Assembly (NCBI GenBank): GCA_964577825.1
Contig: CAZOBJ010000158.1
Span: 1 to 5,748, forward strand
DNA length: 5,748 bases
Direction: 5' to 3'
Source: CAZOBJ01 sp964577825
GTDB taxonomy: Bacteria; Planctomycetota; SZUA-567; JAFGNG01
The notes beneath the pieces are model-generated. The model did no database searches and had not been told where the DNA came from. It saw only the letters and a list, made by a program, of their open reading frames with translations. Both the position numbers and the translations under genes were made by a program. Below, piece after piece: positions 1-5,748 of the stretch (position 1 is the stretch's first letter; each line of letters begins with the position of its first letter).

Positions 1-231
1 CGTCGCGCCCTCGCGCTCCACGTTCTCCACGCCTTCGACCGCAGTGAACTTGGCCATCGCTTCCTCGGGGGACATCGGAAAGGTCTCTTCCATCATCGGT
101 AAGACCAGGGCCTTCGCGGAAAAGAGCTCCCCCTGGGTCGGCCCGGCGGGCGTCTCCGTTCCTTCGATCGTCCACGCGGGCGCGGCCAGCAGGCCCAGTA
201 CGAGCAGTCCGACGAGTCCGATGCGACGCAT
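1..231 (-). CDS. Secreted protein of unknown function, N-terminal part (partial)
   Basis: This is the 5' end of a leftward gene. The 77 codons from the ATG at 231-229 run in frame to the window edge without a stop. The start is well supported: the minus strand carries AGGGAGGGA (complement of 237-245), whose GGAGG core sits 7 nt before the ATG. The first 19 residues form a classical Sec signal peptide, with MRR as the basic n-region, a Leu/Val/Gly-rich hydrophobic core at residues 4-15, and an A17-P18-A19 signal peptidase I site before W20. The mature start (residues 20-77) is soluble, fairly acidic and Pro/Glu/Met-rich, with no lipobox cysteine, so an exported soluble or envelope protein is inferred. 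I do not recognise the family from this fragment. The segment SPEEAMAKF (about residues 54-62) looks like the start of a helical or substrate-binding region but is not diagnostic. It diverges from the hydrolase gene at 476, so the two may share a control region. Confidence 0.75.
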   Translation of the reverse strand, partial: MRRIGLVGLLVLGLLAAPAWTIEGTETPAGPTQGELFSAKALVLPMMEETFPMSPEEAMAKFTAVEGVENVEREGAT

Positions 232-281
232 GCGACTCCCTCCCTACGCGAGTGAAGCGATAACGATCGGCACGGAACAGC

Positions 282-309
282 ACCCTACCGCGATGGAAGT
301 TTTTTGCAA
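282..309 (-). promoter_or_regulatory. Weak candidate promoter for the leftward secreted-protein gene
   Basis: Read on the minus strand, TTGCAA (309 to 304; 4 of 6 matches to TTGACA) is followed after 16 nt by TAGGGT (287 to 282; 3 of 6 matches to TATAAT). Transcription would begin near 275, giving a leader of about 45 nt before the ATG at 231. The -35 box lies in the only T-rich patch of the intergenic region. This is consensus matching by eye, and such weak matches also arise by chance. Confidence 0.25.
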
Positions 310-360
310 GCCTTTTGCGCGCGCACCGCGCGGCGGGCCGCTCGGCGCAGGGACGCGTTC

Positions 361-389
361 TTGACAGCAGCGAGGCCATGGTGTAGCGT
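361..389 (+). promoter_or_regulatory. Candidate sigma-70-type promoter for the DUF6259 hydrolase gene
   Basis: A perfect -35 hexamer TTGACA (361-366) is followed after the optimal 17-nt spacer by TAGCGT (384-389), which keeps the T, A and final T of TATAAT (3 of 6). The predicted transcript would start near 396 and carry an 80-nt leader before the ATG at 476. A perfect TTGACA stands out in such GC-rich sequence, but the -10 box is poor, so an activator or a different start point is possible. Confidence 0.4.
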
Positions 390-462
390 CCAGCGTCTCG
401 ACGCGGACAGGCACGCTGATCCGCAGCGTCGCCCTGGCCGCAAAACGTCCGCCAGACCGCCT

Positions 463-468
463 GAGGAG
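463..468 (+). promoter_or_regulatory. Shine-Dalgarno GAGGAG that sets the hydrolase start
   Basis: GAGGAG lies 7 nt before the ATG at 476. The same reading frame stays open for some distance upstream, so this site is what selects 476 as the start. The protein that follows begins directly with a typical beta-sandwich opening (MHTLENDKVRMMF), which agrees with that choice. Confidence 0.7.
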
Positions 469-475
469 AGCGTCG

Positions 476-2668
476 ATGCACACGTTGGAGAACGACAAGG
501 TCCGGATGATGTTCAACGACGATGGGGGCCTCGTGGGGTTGGAGAGGCCGGGCAAGGTCGCTGTCCCCATCGACCCGGACAAGGTCACTGCCCCGTTCGA
601 CCTGGAGCTGCGCGACGGTGAGGGCAACGTCGCCAAGCTGGCCCCGCAGAGCCGGCCGGACATGCGCCTGGAAGAGGAAGAGGGCGACACGAAGCTCATC
701 CTCGCGTGGCAGCTCTCCCACAACGGGGATTCGCTCAAGGCCGTGGCGACCGTCCGTCTGCCGAAAGATTCGCAGGTGAGCGCCTGGACCATGCAGGTGG
801 AGAACGGCACGCCGCACGCCATCTGGCGCGTCGTATTCCCGCGCATCAGCGGGCTGACCTCGTTCGAGGACCAGGACGGGCCGGACTGGCTGGCGGTGCC
901 CTACCACGGCGGCGAAGCGATCCCCGATCCCGTGCCGTTCGTGGTCGGCGAAGGCCGCAGGACCGACGCGCGGGCCGCGGCGCTCTTCGGCCTTCGGGAC
1001 CGCGAGGGCCAGGCAGGGGACATCACCTTCTCGTATCCGGGCATGTGGACCATGCAGTTCTTGGCCTACGGGCATCCGCGGACCGGGGGCGTCTACTTCG
1101 CCGCGCACGACCCGGCCGCGCTGTACAAGAACTTCGGCTTCCACAAGGACCGGATCACGGGCGACACGGTGTTCCTGGCCATGGAGCAGTACCCGGCCGA
1201 CCGCACGGCGGCGGGCGGGGACTTCGCCTCCTACTTCGACACGGCCGTGGGCTGCTACGCCGGGGACTGGTGGGGCGCCTCGGCGCTCTACCGCGAGTGG
1301 GCGACAAAGCAGGAATGGTGCCAAAACGGCCCCGCGCGCGAGAACGCCACGATCCCGCAGTGGCTCAAGGACAACAGCTTCTGGTACTGGAACCACAAGG
1401 AGCGCGCCAAAGGTGCGCCCTTCTACCTGTACCCGGCCATCAAGTACCTCAAGGAACGCTTCGAGTGCGAGACCGCGGGCTTCCACTGGTACGAATACAC
1501 GGGCATGATGCACGACAACCTGTTCACCTATCCGCACATGTATCCGCACGACCCGGACTGCAAGAAGATCATCACCGAGGCGGTGCGGGACTTCCATCGG
1601 CTCAACGTGCGCTGCATCCCCTACATCAACTCGCGGCTGTGGAACCCCGGGACAATCAGCTACGAGGAGCTGGACGGCGATGCGCAGATCGCGCTGGACG
1701 AACACGGTGAGGCGGCCCACCCCTGGGCGAGCGGGGCGGTGGGCATCACCGCGTGCCCGACCTCCGAGCCGTACCACGAGATCATCCGCAAGACGAACCA
1801 CGACCTGATGGTCGACATCGGGATGGACGGGTCGTACCTCGACCAGATCACCTGCTGCTTCGCGGTGCCCTGCTTCAACAAGGACCACGACCACCCACCC
1901 GGCGGGCACGACCACTGGTACCGCGGGTACCGCGAGCTGTGCCGCAAGGTGCGCGCCGACATGCGCGAGATCAAGGACGAGTCGATCATCACCTCCGAGG
2001 GCGTGATCGAGTGTTACCAGGACCTGTTCGACGCGGACCTGCGGTACGCGGATATCAGGCCCCAGGCGGCGATCTGCAAGCCGGCCGGGCTCCACATCCC
2101 GCTGTTCGACAGCGTGTATCACGATTACCACGTGACCTACGGCTCGGACCTGCTGATGAAGATGGACCTGCCGCAGTTCGCCTATACCACGGCGCTGAAC
2201 CTGGCCTTTGGCATCCAGATCGGAGTGAGCGGCTTCTTCCCGGGGGACGAGAGCAAGCGCGACTTCCCGGTCAAGCTCGACTTCCTGGAAAAGGCCGTGC
2301 GCGCGCACAGGGCCGCGCGCTCCTGGCTGAACCTCGGGGAGTGGAAGCCGCCCGCGGCCGTGGAGTGCGAACAGGCGGACATCACCTTCAGCGGCGACGC
2401 GTCGGGCCTGCGCATGACGCCCGCGATCCAGAGCGGGTGCTTTCTCCTCGACGGGGAGCTGTGCATCGTGCTCGTGAACCACACCGACCGGCCGCAGCAC
2501 GGCACGGTGCGCATGGACCTCGCCGACTACGGACTCGCGTCCGGCCCGTACAAGCTGGACATGGTCTACCCCGAGGCTCAGACGCTGGAGCAGAACCTGG
2601 ACGAATCCGTGGAGTACGCGGCCGACTTCGATGCGCTCAGCGTCCGGGTCCTGGCCGTGCGGCGGTAG
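476..2668 (+). CDS. Putative glycoside hydrolase, DUF6259-type (beta-sandwich / TIM barrel)
   Basis: This complete gene encodes 730 residues. The family call is from sequence memory: the N-terminal opening LENDKVRMMFNDDGGLVGL and the barrel signatures match DUF6259-type proteins, which are distantly related to GH101/GH129-like alpha-glycosidases. Apparent layout: beta-sandwich at about 1-285; TIM barrel at about 290-620 with FHWYEY (336-341), PYINSRLW (382-389), GMDGSYLDQ (449-457) and ITSEG (505-509); and a small C-terminal beta-sandwich at about 640-730. By analogy with GH101-like barrels, D456 is a candidate nucleophile and E508 a candidate acid/base; this is inference. After D456 comes a Cys/His-rich loop (C460, C461, C466, H471, H473, H478, H480) ending in HDHW, which I recall as typical of the family. 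There is no signal peptide or membrane segment, so a cytoplasmic enzyme acting on imported sugar or glycoconjugate is likely. The substrate cannot be named. The start is set by GAGGAG at 463-468, and the stop TAG is followed at once by a GC-rich stem-loop. Confidence 0.78.
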   Translation: MHTLENDKVRMMFNDDGGLVGLERPGKVAVPIDPDKVTAPFDLELRDGEGNVAKLAPQSRPDMRLEEEEGDTKLILAWQLSHNGDSLKAVATVRLPKDSQVSAWTMQVENGTPHAIWRVVFPRISGLTSFEDQDGPDWLAVPYHGGEAIPDPVPFVVGEGRRTDARAAALFGLRDREGQAGDITFSYPGMWTMQFLAYGHPRTGGVYFAAHDPAALYKNFGFHKDRITGDTVFLAMEQYPADRTAAGGDFASYFDTAVGCYAGDWWGASALYREWATKQEWCQNGPARENATIPQWLKDNSFWYWNHKERAKGAPFYLYPAIKYLKERFECETAGFHWYEYTGMMHDNLFTYPHMYPHDPDCKKIITEAVRDFHRLNVRCIPYINSRLWNPGTISYEELDGDAQIALDEHGEAAHPWASGAVGITACPTSEPYHEIIRKTNHDLMVDIGMDGSYLDQITCCFAVPCFNKDHDHPPGGHDHWYRGYRELCRKVRADMREIKDESIITSEGVIECYQDLFDADLRYADIRPQAAICKPAGLHIPLFDSVYHDYHVTYGSDLLMKMDLPQFAYTTALNLAFGIQIGVSGFFPGDESKRDFPVKLDFLEKAVRAHRAARSWLNLGEWKPPAAVECEQADITFSGDASGLRMTPAIQSGCFLLDGELCIVLVNHTDRPQHGTVRMDLADYGLASGPYKLDMVYPEAQTLEQNLDESVEYAADFDALSVRVLAVRR

Positions 2669-2695
2669 GGGCGGGGCAGGGCGCCGCCCCTCCCC
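2668..2695 (+). terminator. GC-rich stem-loop right after the hydrolase stop codon
   Basis: GGGGCGGGGC (2668-2677) pairs with GCCCCTCCCC (2686-2695). This gives a 10-position stem with a single C/T mismatch at 2672/2691 and an 8-nt loop. The stem begins on the last base of the TAG stop. No T-run follows (the next bases are GTCACGG), so it is not a canonical intrinsic terminator. It could pause polymerase, help Rho-dependent or GC-type termination, or protect the 3' end of the mRNA. Confidence 0.4.
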
Positions 2696-2800
2696 GTCAC
2701 GGCGGGCACGATGGGCGCTCTGTAGCGCAAGGCCGGGGACAGCGGGTCTTCGCGGGCGTGCTGCGCCCGACGCACGGGCACAGTGGGCCGACCGGACGCG

Positions 2801-2818
2801 GCAGGGCGCCTGCGCAGG
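2801..2818. repeat. Palindromic cluster GCAGG / CCTGC / GCAGG
   Basis: GCAGG (2801-2805) is followed by GCG, then by the perfect 10-bp palindrome CCTGCGCAGG (2809-2818). The middle CCTGC can therefore pair with either flanking GCAGG. It lies about 30 bp upstream of the -35 box proposed for the restriction-modification gene, where an operator could sit. The 11-mer GGCAGGGCGCC spanning 2800-2810 also occurs at 2675-2685 inside the stem-loop behind the hydrolase. In DNA this GC-rich, chance is a reasonable explanation. Confidence 0.3.
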
Positions 2819-2846
2819 GTCGATTGTCCGCGGCGCGCCCTCCGTA

Positions 2847-2875
2847 TTGACCCCATCCGCAGCTTCGCGTACCAT
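2847..2875 (+). promoter_or_regulatory. Candidate promoter of the restriction-modification gene
   Basis: TTGACC (2847-2852; 5 of 6 matches to the -35 consensus) and TACCAT (2870-2875; 4 of 6 to the -10 consensus) are separated by exactly 17 nt. Transcription would start near 2882. The -10 box overlaps the first in-frame ATG (2874-2876), so that ATG could not lie in the message made from this promoter, and initiation at 2925 would leave a leader of about 43 nt. This is the best promoter match in the window, but it was found by eye only. Confidence 0.45.
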
Positions 2876-2924
2876 GTGGCCGTTCGTGCAACTGTCGCGA
2901 AGCGTGTTGCACAACGAGAAGCCC

Positions 2925-5748
2925 ATGGACCACAATCCGCTCTTCTCCGACGACTACCTGCTCTCCCGGTGGGAGCCGGAGTTCCACGCCTACCTTGAAT
3001 CCGGCGAGGACGACACGCTGCGCGAGCGGCTCCGCAATTGGGCCGCCCGCGACGCGGCGCTCACCGAGACGCAGCTCGAAGCCCAGTTTGACGACCTCTT
3101 CTTCAAACGGACGTGGGGCTACTGGGGCACGGCCGAAAAGGGGAAAGACGACGGCTACTGCCTCAACGCCCAGTACGGCGTGGACGGCGCGGGGCAGACC
3201 GGCGGCCGGGGCGCGGCGGACCTGGCCCTCGGGTGGTGGGGCCGCGAGGACGTGCCGCCCGTGCCGCAGGCGCTCTGCGAGTTCAAGGACATCCGCTCCG
3301 GCCTGGACGCGCCGCAGAAGCGCAAGGGCAACGACCGGTCGCCCGTCAAACAGTGCTTCGACTACCTGAAATACGCCTTCGACGCCACGGACGCCCACTC
3401 TACGCTCACCCCGGCCTGGGGCGTGGTCACGGACATGAACGAGTTCCGGCTCTACGCGCGCCGGGTGGGCGACTCCCACTATCAGCGGTTCTTCGTCCGG
3501 TCGCCGGAGGCGAGCGCGGTCTCGATGGTCGGCGACGGCGAGGCCGCCGCGTTCCAGCGGTTTCTCTTCTGGAAGGTGTTCCAGCGCGACATGCTCCTGG
3601 CTCACTACGGCAAGAGCGAGCTGGAGAAGCTGCTCGAAGACCAATGGGTCCGCGAAAAGGAGCTCGAAAAGGGCTTCTACCGCGAATACCAGGCCTACCG
3701 CGAAGCCGTGTTCGAGGCGATCCAGGCCGCGAACCCCGGGTTCCGCGGCACGCGCGGCACGCTCGTGAAGCTCACGCAGCGCTTCCTGGACCGCTGCCTC
3801 TTCATCCTCTTCTGCGAGGACATGGGCAAGGCGCTCGACTTCCCGACCGACCTCTTGCGCGACATGCTGATGCGCGAGAGCACGAGCCCGACCTATGCGC
3901 CCGACTTCACGAACTGCTGGGAGCTCGTGAAGCAGCTCTTCCGCACCATGCGCGACGGCGGGCCGTTCCCGCCGGATCACGAGATCAACCGGTTCAACGG
4001 CGGGCTGTTCGAGGAGTTGCCCGACCTGGAGGCCCTCGCCATCCCCAACCGCGTGTTCTGCGCCAAGGGCCAGGGCCAGAGCGCGCAGGCGCTCGGCCGC
4101 CATAGAGACACGCTCCTGTACCTGGCCGCGAACTACAACTTCGGGGCGCACGGCGCGGGCCACGAGCGCACCATCACCCTGTATGCGCTCGGCAGGATCT
4201 TCGAGCAGTCGATCACCGACCTCGAGTACATGGAGGCCGAGGCCGACGCCAAGGACACCCTGGCCACGGTCAACCGGCGCAAGCGCGACGGGGTCTACTA
4301 CACGCCCGAATGGGTGACCGACTACATCGTCAAGGAGACCGTGGGCGCGCGGCTGGCGGACATCCGCGCCGGACTGGGGCTGGAACTGGGCGCGCAACCG
4401 CCCGCGGCCGACGTGAAGGACTACCGCAGCTTCCTCAGCTCCGCGCGCCGCAGGAAGGTGCCCGACAACGCGGCCAGCCGCATGGTGCGCCGGCTGGACG
4501 AGTACGAGGCCGCGCTCAGCAGGGTCAAGGTCCTGGACCCGGCGTGCGGCTCGGGCGCGTTTCTCATCCAGGCGCTCCAGTTCCTCTTGAAGGAGCGGCG
4601 CACCATCGCCGAGGAGCGCGCGCGCATCACGGGCACGGGCAGCCTGTTCGACAACGACGCGAGCATGCGCGCGATCCTGTCGGACAACCTGTACGGCGTG
4701 GACATCAACCCCGAGTCCGTGGAGATCACCCAGCTCGCGCTGTGGCTGAATACCGCGCTGCCCGGCAAGCCCCTCAGCAACCTGGACGCGCACATCCGCT
4801 GCGGCAACAGCCTCGTGGGGCCGGACTTCGAGGACTTCTACCACGCCAAACACCCCAACGCCCTGTTCGCCGACCTGGACGACCAGGCGCGCGAGGACGT
4901 GAACGTGTTCGACTGGCGGGCGGCCTTTCCCGAGGTCTTCGGCCCCGACGTGCCGGAGGGAGAGCGCGGCTTCGACTGCGTGATCGGCAATCCCCCGTAC
5001 GTGAAGCTCCAGCACTTCCGCAAGCTGAAGCCCGACGAGAGCGACTACTACGTCGAGGCCAAGGCCCCGGACGGCGGACCGCGCTACGCGAGCGCGCAGA
5101 CGGGGAACTTCGACCTGTACCTTCCGTTCGTCGAACAGGGCGTCTCGCTCCTGAGCCCGCGCGGGCGCATGGGCTACATCGCCCCGAGCCTGTGGCTGAA
5201 GAACGAGTACGGCCTCGGCCTGCGCAGGAAGGTGAAGCGCGAACGGAGCCTGGACCGCTGGATCGACTTCAAGAGCTTCCAGGTCTTCGAGGAGTCGACC
5301 ACCTACACCGCGCTCCAGTTCTTCACCGGCAGCCCGAACGAACGGGTCCGCTTCTTTCTCGCGCCCGACGGCGACATCACGCCCGTGGACTGGTCCGCCG
5401 ACGTGGAGGCCGTGGCCTATGACGAGCTGCCGGCCGAGGAGGCGTGGAATCTGCAGCACTCTGGCCAAGCCCATCTTCTCGAGAAGTTCCGTAGCGAGTT
5501 CTCACCGCTTTCAGATTGGGTCTCTGGCATCTCAGTTGGGATCCAAACAAGCGCCAACGACATTTATCATTTCATTCAGGTTAATGAAGGCACCTTTCAG
5601 CCGATAGGCTTTGAGGGGATGGCTGTTGAGTTGGAGCTCGACCTACTTCATCCCTTGCTGAAGGGCCCTGATGTTAAACGCTACATCGAACCTCGAGCCT
5701 CTCTCTGGATTCTCGTGCCGTATCATATTTCGGGAGATAAGGCCGAGT
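2925..5748 (+). CDS. Type IIG restriction-modification enzyme, Eco57I-like: PD-(D/E)XK nuclease + N6-adenine methyltransferase + TRD (3' partial)
   Basis: An uninterrupted frame of 941 codons leaves the window without a stop. The predicted role is one polypeptide that methylates adenine in a specific DNA site and cuts unmodified DNA. Residues about 45-150 form a PD-(D/E)XK nuclease: a helix with E48/E52, D99 in GAADLALG, E119-F120-K121, then Q143xxxY147. Residues about 190-440 are a helical linker ending in GRIFEQSI (423-430), a signature I associate with Type IIG enzymes. The gamma-class methyltransferase follows: GVYYTP (456-461, motif X), DPACGSG (538-544, motif I, S-adenosylmethionine binding), GVDIN (591-595), CGNSL (626-630), catalytic NPPY (689-692, motif IV) and DLY (730-732). 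A TaqI-like specificity domain begins near 863, with GIQTSAND (872-879) and PLLKGPDVKRY (910-920). Family members are usually about 1,000-1,250 residues, so only the C-terminal part of the TRD is missing. An in-frame ATG at 2874 would add 17 residues, but it lacks a ribosome site and overlaps the likely -10 box; 2925 has only a weak GAGAAG at close spacing. BREX PglX is less likely because its N-terminal region differs. Codon use changes sharply from about residue 845. Confidence 0.88.
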   Translation, partial: MDHNPLFSDDYLLSRWEPEFHAYLESGEDDTLRERLRNWAARDAALTETQLEAQFDDLFFKRTWGYWGTAEKGKDDGYCLNAQYGVDGAGQTGGRGAADLALGWWGREDVPPVPQALCEFKDIRSGLDAPQKRKGNDRSPVKQCFDYLKYAFDATDAHSTLTPAWGVVTDMNEFRLYARRVGDSHYQRFFVRSPEASAVSMVGDGEAAAFQRFLFWKVFQRDMLLAHYGKSELEKLLEDQWVREKELEKGFYREYQAYREAVFEAIQAANPGFRGTRGTLVKLTQRFLDRCLFILFCEDMGKALDFPTDLLRDMLMRESTSPTYAPDFTNCWELVKQLFRTMRDGGPFPPDHEINRFNGGLFEELPDLEALAIPNRVFCAKGQGQSAQALGRHRDTLLYLAANYNFGAHGAGHERTITLYALGRIFEQSITDLEYMEAEADAKDTLATVNRRKRDGVYYTPEWVTDYIVKETVGARLADIRAGLGLELGAQPPAADVKDYRSFLSSARRRKVPDNAASRMVRRLDEYEAALSRVKVLDPACGSGAFLIQALQFLLKERRTIAEERARITGTGSLFDNDASMRAILSDNLYGVDINPESVEITQLALWLNTALPGKPLSNLDAHIRCGNSLVGPDFEDFYHAKHPNALFADLDDQAREDVNVFDWRAAFPEVFGPDVPEGERGFDCVIGNPPYVKLQHFRKLKPDESDYYVEAKAPDGGPRYASAQTGNFDLYLPFVEQGVSLLSPRGRMGYIAPSLWLKNEYGLGLRRKVKRERSLDRWIDFKSFQVFEESTTYTALQFFTGSPNERVRFFLAPDGDITPVDWSADVEAVAYDELPAEEAWNLQHSGQAHLLEKFRSEFSPLSDWVSGISVGIQTSANDIYHFIQVNEGTFQPIGFEGMAVELELDLLHPLLKGPDVKRYIEPRASLWILVPYHISGDKAE
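5455..5748 (+). other. Low-GC segment encoding the start of the target-recognition domain
   Basis: Counted by hand, 5461-5748 has 146 G/C in 288 bases (51%), against 199 in 300 (66%) for 5161-5460. Third-position GC falls from about 90% (38 of the last 42 codons before the break) to 55% (53 of 96 after it). The reading frame is not interrupted and the encoded protein still looks like a proper Type IIG specificity domain. The change begins about 20 residues before the first recognisable TRD motif. The right end of this segment lies outside the window. Confidence 0.7.

Noticed and set aside
244..846. Minus-strand open frame of 200 codons overlapping the hydrolase start and the intergenic region
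   Set aside because: It is Arg/Ser-rich with no domain, overlaps a well-supported plus-strand gene and lacks a convincing ribosome site. The true leftward gene begins at 231 with a Shine-Dalgarno and a signal peptide.
706..1710. Arg/Gly/Ala-rich plus-strand open frames in other phases (also 1753-2850, 3113-4105 and 4310-5422)
   Set aside because: They are out-of-phase readings of the two large genes, dominated by residues encoded by GC-rich codons, with no domain content.
2715..2728. Short hairpin GCGCT-CTGT-AGCGC after the hydrolase
   Set aside because: It is only a 5-bp stem with no T-tract, and such stems are frequent by chance in GC-rich DNA.
2874..2924. N-terminal extension of the restriction-modification enzyme from the ATG at 2874
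   Set aside because: No ribosome-binding site precedes it, it overlaps the likely -10 promoter box, and the added 17 residues do not resemble family N-termini. It is kept as a less likely alternative.
2697..5474. Minus-strand open frame of about 925 codons opposite the restriction-modification gene
   Set aside because: It is the GC-driven mirror of a coding sequence with very high third-position GC. Its translation is a low-complexity run of Val, Ala, Arg, Glu and Leu with no recognisable motif, whereas the plus strand carries an ordered set of nuclease and methyltransferase motifs. It also ends at the point where the GC of the real gene drops.
2925..5748. BREX PglX or DISARM DrmMI identity for the methyltransferase
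   Set aside because: The N-terminal nuclease (D99, E119-x-K121, Q143xxxY147) and the GRIFEQSI linker fit stand-alone Type IIG enzymes better, and no BREX or DISARM partner gene is in the window. Genes beyond the right edge could change this view.
1..5748. CRISPR array, tRNA/rRNA genes, riboswitches, insertion sequences or prophage attachment sites
   Set aside because: I saw no regularly spaced repeats, tRNA-like cloverleaf sequence, terminal inverted repeats with flanking duplications, transposase motifs or known riboswitch cores on either strand.

Overview
The window is GC-rich DNA, about two thirds G+C through most of its length, from a bacterium with compact gene spacing and Shine-Dalgarno-led genes. 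No RNA marker gene is present, so taxonomy rests on gene content. The central gene is a large DUF6259-type putative glycoside hydrolase, a class I associate with Planctomycetota, Verrucomicrobiota/Lentisphaerota, Hydrogenedentota and related environmental lineages. That assignment is an inference and not firm.

Layout. (1) Positions 1-231, minus strand: the first 77 codons of an unrecognised protein with a clear Sec signal peptide, leaving the window at its left edge. (2) Positions 232-475: a divergent intergenic control region with a good Shine-Dalgarno for each outward gene, a TTGACA-type promoter candidate for the rightward gene and a weaker one for the leftward gene. (3) Positions 476-2668, plus strand: a complete 730-residue putative glycoside hydrolase (N-terminal beta-sandwich, TIM barrel, small C-terminal beta-sandwich), followed at once by a GC-rich stem-loop. 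(4) Positions 2669-2924: an intergenic stretch with a small palindromic cluster and a well-spaced promoter candidate. (5) Positions 2925 to the right edge, plus strand: a single-chain restriction-modification enzyme of the Type IIG (Eco57I-like) class. It has an N-terminal PD-(D/E)XK nuclease, a helical linker, a gamma-class N6-adenine methyltransferase and the beginning of a target-recognition domain (TRD). It is open at the window edge, so its C-terminus is missing.

How the genes relate. The secreted protein and the hydrolase diverge from one control region and may belong to a carbohydrate-use context. The restriction-modification gene has its own promoter candidate and is separated from the hydrolase by a hairpin, so it looks like an independent defence gene next to metabolic genes rather than part of their operon. 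The most notable signal is a sharp fall in GC (about 66% to 51%) and third-position GC (about 90% to 55%) near 5450. This lies almost exactly where the methyltransferase domain gives way to the TRD, which suggests that the specificity module was exchanged by recombination. I found no CRISPR array, tRNA, rRNA, transposase or clearly new system.
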